Shown here piece after piece: positions 58,960-64,000 of a stretch of 64,000 nucleotides of DNA (its first letter is position 1; each line of letters opens with the position of its first letter). A program made the translations under genes and the position numbers. This DNA comes from UBA946 sp031550725 (GTDB lineage: Bacteria; Bacillota; Clostridia; Oscillospirales; Ruminococcaceae): contig JAVBOH010000013.1 in NCBI GenBank assembly GCA_031550725.1, forward strand, positions 36,998-100,997, read 5' to 3'. The notes under the pieces were generated by a model. It was not told the origin of the DNA and searched no databases. It saw nothing but the letters and a program-made list of their open reading frames with translations.

Positions 58960-60777
58960 TTAAACCTTAGATCTCTGCTTAGCACGAAGCTGATTATCAA
59001 GAGTTTTCTTACGGATACGGATAGAAACAGGAGTAACCTCAAGCATTTCGTCATCAGTAAGAAATTCAAGACTGTCCTCAAGGGAAAGTCTGCGTGGAGG
59101 AACAAGGCGAAGAGCATCATCCGAGCCGGAAGCACGGGTATTAGTAAGATGTTTTTTCTTACAAACATTAACAACCAAATCCTCAGCCTTAGGAGATGAG
59201 CCGACAATCATACCTTCATAAACAGGAACGCCAGCACCGATAAAGAGGTTACCTCTTTCCTGAGCATTATAAAGACCGTAAGTAATAGCCTCACCTGTTT
59301 CAAAGGAAACCAAAGAGCCAGTGTTACGTCTAGGGATATCACCCTTAAATGCCTGATAGCTGTCGAAAACAGAACTCATGATACCCTCACCCTTAGTGTC
59401 GGTAAGAAAATCGGATTTATAACCGAAAAGTCCACGTGATGGAATAAGGAATTCCATCTTCATACGTGACCCCTGAGGACCCATAGAAAGAAGTTCCGCT
59501 TTTCTTGAACCAAGCTTTTCCATAACAGCGCCAACAAATTCTTCAGGAACATCAACAACAAGTCTTTCGATTGGCTCGCATGAAACACCGTCAATTTCTT
59601 TCATAAGAACATGAGGAGTGGAAACACCAAGCTCATAACCCTCACGTCGCATATTTTCGATAAGGATAGACAAGTGCATTTCTCCACGTCCAGCAACCTT
59701 GAATGAATCGGTATTTTCAGTTTCAGTAACACGCAATGAAACATCACGTAGAGTTTCCTTGAAAAGTCTGTCACGAATCTGACGAGTAGTAACAAATTTA
59801 CCCTCACGGCCAGCAAAAGGACTGTCATTAACAGAGAAAGTCATTTCAACGGTAGGGTCGGAAATTTTAGGAAAAGCAAGCGGCTCGTAGCAATCAGTAG
59901 CACAAATAGTGTCACCAATAGTCAATTTTTCAATACCGGAAATCCAAACGATATCGCCAACCTTAGCTTCGTCAACAGTAGTCTTGCTAAGACCCTCAAT
60001 CTGAGAAAGAGAAACAATCTTGCTGTTATAAGAGTTGTCAGGGTCATGGAAATCACCAACAGCAACCTGCTGATTAAGCTTGATAGTACCACGTTCAATA
60101 CGTCCAATACCAATACGTCCAACATATTCATTGTAGTCGATACAAGAAATAAGCATCTGAAGCGGAGCGGTTTCATCACCCTGTGGAGCAGGAATATGAT
60201 TAACAATAGTTTCAAAAAGCGGAATAAGATCAGTACCAGCTTCATATTGACTGATAGATGCAGTGCCGGAACGTCCTGAACAGAAAAGTACAGGAGATTC
60301 AATCTGCTCATCACTAGCATCAAGGTCAAGCAAAAGTTCAAGAACTTCATCACCAATTTCATCAAGTCTTGCATCAGGACGGTCAATCTTGTTTACAACA
60401 ACAATGATTTTATGTCCCATATCAATAGCACGCTGCAAAACGAAACGAGTTTGCGGCATACAGCCTTCAGCGGAGTCAACAAGCAAAACAACACCATCAA
60501 CCATTTTAAGAACACGTTCAACCTCGCCGCCGAAATCAGCATGACCAGGGGTATCAATAATGTTAATCTTGATATCATTGTAAATACAGGAAGTGTTTTT
60601 TGCAAGGATAGTAATACCTCTTTCACGTTCGATGTCGTTAGAGTCCATTACACGTTCTGCAACGTTCTGATTTTCACGGAAAGCACCGCCTTGCTTTAAC
60701 ATTTCATCAACGAGAGTGGTCTTGCCGTGGTCAACGTGGGCAATAATAGCAACGTTACGTAAATCTTCTCTTACCAT
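58960..60777 (-). CDS. typA: ribosome-associated GTPase TypA/BipA
   Basis: 605 aa. G1 is AHVDHGKTTLVDEM, G2 ERERGITI, G3 DTPGHADFGGEV and G4 VVNKIDRPDAR. EF-G-like domains follow, and the C-terminal BipA-specific domain has RGLFGYKSDFLTDTKGEGIM followed by NLFIGAGVPVYEGMIVG. It acts in ribosome assembly and stress or cold adaptation. AAAGGA before the ATG. Full length, so the housekeeping copy. Confidence 0.95.
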   Translation of the reverse strand: MVREDLRNVAIIAHVDHGKTTLVDEMLKQGGAFRENQNVAERVMDSNDIERERGITILAKNTSCIYNDIKINIIDTPGHADFGGEVERVLKMVDGVVLLVDSAEGCMPQTRFVLQRAIDMGHKIIVVVNKIDRPDARLDEIGDEVLELLLDLDASDEQIESPVLFCSGRSGTASISQYEAGTDLIPLFETIVNHIPAPQGDETAPLQMLISCIDYNEYVGRIGIGRIERGTIKLNQQVAVGDFHDPDNSYNSKIVSLSQIEGLSKTTVDEAKVGDIVWISGIEKLTIGDTICATDCYEPLAFPKISDPTVEMTFSVNDSPFAGREGKFVTTRQIRDRLFKETLRDVSLRVTETENTDSFKVAGRGEMHLSILIENMRREGYELGVSTPHVLMKEIDGVSCEPIERLVVDVPEEFVGAVMEKLGSRKAELLSMGPQGSRMKMEFLIPSRGLFGYKSDFLTDTKGEGIMSSVFDSYQAFKGDIPRRNTGSLVSFETGEAITYGLYNAQERGNLFIGAGVPVYEGMIVGSSPKAEDLVVNVCKKKHLTNTRASGSDDALRLVPPRRLSLEDSLEFLTDDEMLEVTPVSIRIRKKTLDNQLRAKQRSKV

Positions 60778-60903
60778 TTAAAAAATCCTTTCATATAACA
60801 AATAGACAAATATTTACATTATTTTTGTGTATATACCTCAAAAAGAATTAACATCGAAAAACTAATATATTAATCCTCAACAAATGCACCAAAGCATAAA
60901 AAA

Positions 60904-60928
60904 ACCTTGCGGACAAATCCGACAAGGT
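60904..60928. terminator. terminator-like hairpin
   Basis: ACCTTGCGG / CCG-ACAAGGT arms, A/T-rich tails on both strands. It lies between typA and the lysin gene. Confidence 0.6.
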
Positions 60929-61025
60929 AAATTTTTTGATAAAATTTCAAATATAATGCAAACTCACATAAAATTCAACTTGAATATTATACCATGCTGC
61001 AAGTCATTTGTCAACAAAAAAACAA

Positions 61026-61052
61026 GCCGTCAGAAAAAAACTTTCTGACGGC
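61026..61052 (-). terminator. terminator of the phage lysis module
   Basis: GCCGTCAGAAA / TTTCTGACGGC eleven-base arms directly after the lysin stop, followed on the minus strand by TTGTTTTTTTG. Confidence 0.85.
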
Positions 61053-61058
61053 ATTTTA

Positions 61059-61799
61059 TTACGAAATTTTAACGTTCATACCCATCTGTTCACAAGTAGT
61101 GAAAATTGTATTAGCCTGTGCAGCGGGAATATTAACAATAGAGGCAGTCACAGAGCGCAGCTCAGGAACTGCTGAGGAGGATTTTGTATAACCGTTTAAG
61201 CCCGCTTTTTTGATAATAGCAGGGAAGTCCTTAAAGCAGTCATTCATATCAACCACAGTTGAAATTCCATTAACCTTACCCTTGAAGGAATATTGGTGCA
61301 TATCATATTTTTTACAGCTTGTAGGTTTAATATTTTCAACTCTCGCAACCCAAATAGAATATTTGTCCTGTATAGCAGGTGTCAGATTAGAATAAAAGAA
61401 TGAATCAAAGGAATAAACGCCTGCAAAATATCCGGCATTTTCAAGAGTGCCAAGGAAATTTTCAGTCATAGCAGTACAGACAGACTTGCCAAGCTTAATA
61501 TGCTTATCTTCCTCAATATCGAAATAGACTGGCAAATCAAAGGTTTTACCCTTGATAGTACTTAGAAAAACCTTAGCCTCTGTGATGGCATCAGCAGGAG
61601 TGTCGGCATAGCTGTACCAGTATGAGCCGACATGAAGCCCAGCGGCAACAGCACCTTTATAGTTCTGCTCGAACAGGGGGTCTTTTTGTGAGCTTTCACG
61701 CCCATACCCTGCACGAATAACAGCACCTTCAATGCCGTCAGCCTTAACTTTAACCCAGTCGATAGTACCGTTATGCTTAGAAACGTCAATTATCTTCAT
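61059..61799 (-). CDS. phage endolysin, GH25 muramidase
   Basis: 246 aa from the ATG at 61799 (AAGGAG). MKIIDVSKHNGTIDWVKVKA, YFDIEEDKHIKLGKSVCTAM (DxE catalytic pair), SKYSIWVARV-like QDKYSIWVARVENIKPTSCK and DMHQYSFKGKVNGISTVVDM are the GH25 signatures. A C-terminal segment (SAVPELRSVTASIVNIPAAQ) is probably a wall-binding or dimerisation tail. It cleaves peptidoglycan in the lysis step and follows the holin with a short overlap. Confidence 0.92.
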   Translation of the reverse strand: MKIIDVSKHNGTIDWVKVKADGIEGAVIRAGYGRESSQKDPLFEQNYKGAVAAGLHVGSYWYSYADTPADAITEAKVFLSTIKGKTFDLPVYFDIEEDKHIKLGKSVCTAMTENFLGTLENAGYFAGVYSFDSFFYSNLTPAIQDKYSIWVARVENIKPTSCKKYDMHQYSFKGKVNGISTVVDMNDCFKDFPAIIKKAGLNGYTKSSSAVPELRSVTASIVNIPAAQANTIFTTCEQMGMNVKIS

Positions 61800-62280
61800 G
61801 AGTATTCTCCTTATCGTTATTATTTGAGCCATTCTCGTTATTCGTATCATCTGAATTCATGGCATTTTTCTTAGTATTAAGCACTTCAAGAGCCTTTTTA
61901 ATACCACTTGGAATAGGCACACCCATAAGACCCGCATTTTCAATAATAGAAATAGCCTCGTTAGAAACGATAGCTATAATTACAGCATCACGAGCAAAGG
62001 TTGTGTCAAGCAGTATGTCTAACCGGCAGGCTATAAGCACCATAAGCAAGGACATAACCTTTTTGGCGATACCCTTCCAGCCGGCAGCACTTGAAATTCT
62101 GCCGTTTGCAGTTTTGGATGAATTTTTGAAAATTCCTGCAGCCATAATACCGCTGAAATAATCAGTTGCCATAAAAATGACAAGTGTCTGAAGTGCGGTA
62201 TCCCAGCCGCCAAGGAGTGTAGCGATAAAACCGCCAATTACACCAAAAGCTGCGAGAATAAGTTCTTTATAACCGTTCAT
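61786..62280 (-). CDS. phage holin
   Basis: 164 aa from the ATG at 62280 with GGGGGA upstream. KELILAAFGVIGGFIATLLG, TALQTLVIFMATDYFSGIMA and SLLMVLIACRLDILLD are membrane helices, as in the toxin-secretion/phage-lysis holin family. The C-terminus is polar and Asn-rich (DDTNNENGSNNNDKENTHED). It makes pores so that the GH25 lysin reaches the wall. It overlaps the lysin start. Confidence 0.9.
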   Translation of the reverse strand: MNGYKELILAAFGVIGGFIATLLGGWDTALQTLVIFMATDYFSGIMAAGIFKNSSKTANGRISSAAGWKGIAKKVMSLLMVLIACRLDILLDTTFARDAVIIAIVSNEAISIIENAGLMGVPIPSGIKKALEVLNTKKNAMNSDDTNNENGSNNNDKENTHEDN

Positions 62281-62303
62281 TTTAATCAGTCCCCCTATTG
62301 TTT

Positions 62304-62735
62304 TCAAACAAAAAGCTTGTATTTTGGCTTATCCTCACCGAAAAATTTATACCGAAGAAAATCATCGAGTATAATTCCGACAGCGGATAGAAAAAACCAG
62401 AATACACTATATAATAAGCAAATCTGTCCAAGATAGTTCCAAGGAAGTTTTGAATAATCCCAAACATTTAATCCAAGATACAGATTTACATAGCATCCGG
62501 TGATAAATTCCAGAACTGTGATTGTTACAGAACCAGCAAGCATTTGAAGCAAAAGCGGGGTTTCCCATGAAAAAACTTCATTTAAAAGCCCTAAAAAGAT
62601 AAAACAAATACCACCGAGGACAAACATACTAAAGTGGGAACGTCCACGTCCCAATATTTCTATCAGGACGTAAACAAAACCTCCAACCATGAATAAAAAT
62701 AGATATTTACGCAGCAATCGCAGCCATGATTTCAT
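62304..62735 (-). CDS. membrane protein, putative ABC-transporter type IV family
   Basis: 143 aa with four helices: YLFLFMVGGFVYVLIEIL, MFVLGGICFIFLGLLNEV, LLLQMLAGSVTITVLEFITG and QICLLYSVFWFFLSAVGIIL. The GRGRSHFSMFVLGGI and NVWDYSKLPWNYLGQICLLY motifs match the CmpB/DUF1113 family often found in phage lysis modules. It sits between the tail-fibre genes and the holin, so it may help membrane lysis or act as an antiholin (inference). Confidence 0.75.
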   Translation of the reverse strand: MKSWLRLLRKYLFLFMVGGFVYVLIEILGRGRSHFSMFVLGGICFIFLGLLNEVFSWETPLLLQMLAGSVTITVLEFITGCYVNLYLGLNVWDYSKLPWNYLGQICLLYSVFWFFLSAVGIILDDFLRYKFFGEDKPKYKLFV

Positions 62736-63324
62736 CGTATCTCTCCTTATAAGTACCAGTCAATTCAGTTTCGCCGTATTTTACAGCATATACATCATCG
62801 GTACAAGTTATGCCGCTAATCATAAGCTTTAGCAGATTGCAATATGTAGTATGATGAGTTTTAAATAAAGTGGCACTATTAACAAGCATAAGGAACTCGT
62901 CAGCAGAATAAATACGGCATTCCTCCCCATCAGCATGATATGGCACACCGTGTCCGTTATTGGCAAGTGAAGCCATTGAAATGAGATTAGACTGGTCATT
63001 AACAGAAAGGCTGTAGTGAGCACCATTGTAATCAAAACCATTCATGACAGCATTTTCACATTCAACATTAATTTCATTGCATTTGTATAAAATTGCTTCG
63101 TCAAGAGAAAGGCTAGGACTAGGTGCAGACTGCTCATAAAAGCTGTTTGAATCAATGTCATAAATCCAGCCATTTTCGCAAGGGCTATCATCATTTATAA
63201 CGATACATTTCTTAATAAAATCCTGTTCATATCTGTCCAGAACTGGAACATTTGGAAGTTCAGGAATAAATTCGGGGATAATTTCGGTAACCACATTATC
63301 CTTGTTAATAACAATATATAACAT
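62707..63324 (-). CDS. phage tail-fibre-associated protein (DUF4376-like)
   Basis: 205 aa. SPSLSLDEAILYKCNEINVE, CENAVMNGFDYNGAHYSLSV, DQSNLISMASLAN and YNLLKLM-like YCNLLKLMISGITCTDDVYA match DUF4376-like proteins at the end of phage tail operons. GAGAGG precedes the ATG. It overlaps the next gene by 29 bases. Its role may be in tail-fibre assembly. Confidence 0.75.
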   Translation of the reverse strand: MLYIVINKDNVVTEIIPEFIPELPNVPVLDRYEQDFIKKCIVINDDSPCENGWIYDIDSNSFYEQSAPSPSLSLDEAILYKCNEINVECENAVMNGFDYNGAHYSLSVNDQSNLISMASLANNGHGVPYHADGEECRIYSADEFLMLVNSATLFKTHHTTYCNLLKLMISGITCTDDVYAVKYGETELTGTYKERYDEIMAAIAA

Positions 63325-63328
63325 ATTT

Positions 63329-63856
63329 TTACACCTCTCTTATAACAATAACGCCGTCAACGCCGCTTAAGCCTGTGCTTTCAGTTCCAACTCCACCAAG
63401 TCCGCCTTTGCCGATAACGCAGTTAACAACAGTATCTTTGTTGATAGTAACAAATGTAGTTTTTAGTTTACCACATCCGCCGCCGCCAGAATTTACAGCG
63501 TTTGCACAACCACCGCCAGCACCATATCCTAACCCAGTACCGCCATTTGCTCCTCCATTTGCAGATGGAGATGTAGTAGTATTACTACCACCTGCACTTC
63601 CTACACCACCATATGCAAATAAGGTATATCCACCCATTCCACCGCATGCTTTTTGCTTGTTAGTATCACCCCATGCACCAGTCACAGTAATATAATTTCC
63701 AAACGATGTTGAGCCACCGATTACACCGTATACTGCTTCGCCGCTACTCGTTCTTCCTGCGCCACCCTGCCCCCCTGCAACACAGATTATTTCATAATCA
63801 GCAGTTTTAGGACAAGTCCAATTAGTTGTTTCCTCGATTATTTTCATATAAGCCAT
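63329..63856 (-). CDS. glycine-rich phage tail-fibre-like protein
   Basis: 175 aa from the ATG at 63856 (AAGGA upstream). The N-terminus MAYMKIIEETTNWTCPKTAD is followed by DYEIICVAGGQGGAG and long Gly-rich loops (GGSNTTTSPSANGGANGGTG, GLGYGAGGGCANAVNSGGGG). VVNCVIGKGGLGGVG and GVDGVIVIREV end the chain. This is the pattern of receptor-binding tail-fibre tips with polyglycine-II packing. It is part of the phage tail module to its right. Confidence 0.78.
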   Translation of the reverse strand: MAYMKIIEETTNWTCPKTADYEIICVAGGQGGAGRTSSGEAVYGVIGGSTSFGNYITVTGAWGDTNKQKACGGMGGYTLFAYGGVGSAGGSNTTTSPSANGGANGGTGLGYGAGGGCANAVNSGGGGCGKLKTTFVTINKDTVVNCVIGKGGLGGVGTESTGLSGVDGVIVIREV

Positions 63857-63917
63857 ATAAAATCCTTGTATAATGAAAACATAGGGTTTCAAAATACATA
63901 CCTTTCTTAAAATTTGT

Positions 63918-64000
63918 TTAATGTAAATAAGATAGCCCTATACTATCAACAGATGCTGTGGATTGGTTATTAATCCTACTGCGAAGAAATTCGACAGTTA
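63918..64000 (-). CDS. phage tail protein, C-terminal fragment at window edge
   Basis: The minus strand frame reads TVEFLRSRINNQSTASVDSI followed by GLSYLH and a stop at 63918. The gene continues past 64000. The position, on the same strand just before the tail-fibre genes, suggests a phage tail gene; the fragment is too short to name. Confidence 0.5.
   Translation of the reverse strand, partial: TVEFLRSRINNQSTASVDSIGLSYLH

Overview
The window is AT-rich DNA from a low-GC Clostridia-type Firmicute, most like a gut Ruminococcus/Oscillospiraceae relative. The evidence is strong AGGAGG ribosome sites, textbook TTGACA-17-TATAAT promoters, and conjugation genes of the Tn1549/CTn kind. No species marker is present, so the placement is inferred from gene families.

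Left edge (1-2.5 kb): a truncated secreted protein, a small secreted protein, and an ECF sigma factor with a one-pass anti-sigma-like protein. Two back-to-back promoter-to-terminator units without convincing ORFs (2.55-2.99 kb) look like small RNAs.

3-41.8 kb is the backbone of an integrative conjugative element (ICE), almost all on the minus strand. It runs from RepA_N and a second replication protein, through PcfB, the VirD4 coupling ATPase, Maff2, VirB6/TrbL, PrgI, VirB4, a CD1108-like protein, DUF4315 and DUF4366 proteins and topoisomerase III. A DNA-modification stretch follows: an N6-type methylase, PcfJ, two orphan C5 methyltransferases and a PAPS-reductase-like PP-loop protein. A Rha-like regulator, a 1325-aa repeat protein and a 2834-aa primase/methylase/SNF2 helicase complete the set. 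A TnpV-like gene lies out of frame inside the helicase gene. oriT-like repeats, mobC and a relaxase are divergent at the right end. The relaxase is frameshifted and truncated, and no integrase is visible, so the element is probably immobile on its own.

41.9-49.8 kb is chromosomal: tRNA-Leu(GAG), a P-type metal ATPase behind a NiCo (czcD-type) riboswitch, an HD phosphohydrolase, a GH2 beta-mannosidase and cysK, with structured intergenic repeats between them.

50-56.1 kb is a polymorphic-toxin array. One complete toxin has a phage MuF-like domain, a pre-toxin segment, four KHGDE repeats and a C-terminal tip. It is followed by alternating immunity-like genes and orphan, frameshifted or eroded toxin tips. 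The same 42-bp KHGDE DNA repeat recurs at the joints, suggesting that tips are exchanged or added by recombination. The immunity genes are intact while most tips are broken.

56-64 kb: gene remnants, an alpha/beta hydrolase, an unknown protein whose upstream in-frame extension resembles the RRXRR/PLMP domain and which carries a tandem hairpin motif in its leader, typA/bipA, and a phage tail-fibre/holin/GH25 lysin module running off the right edge.
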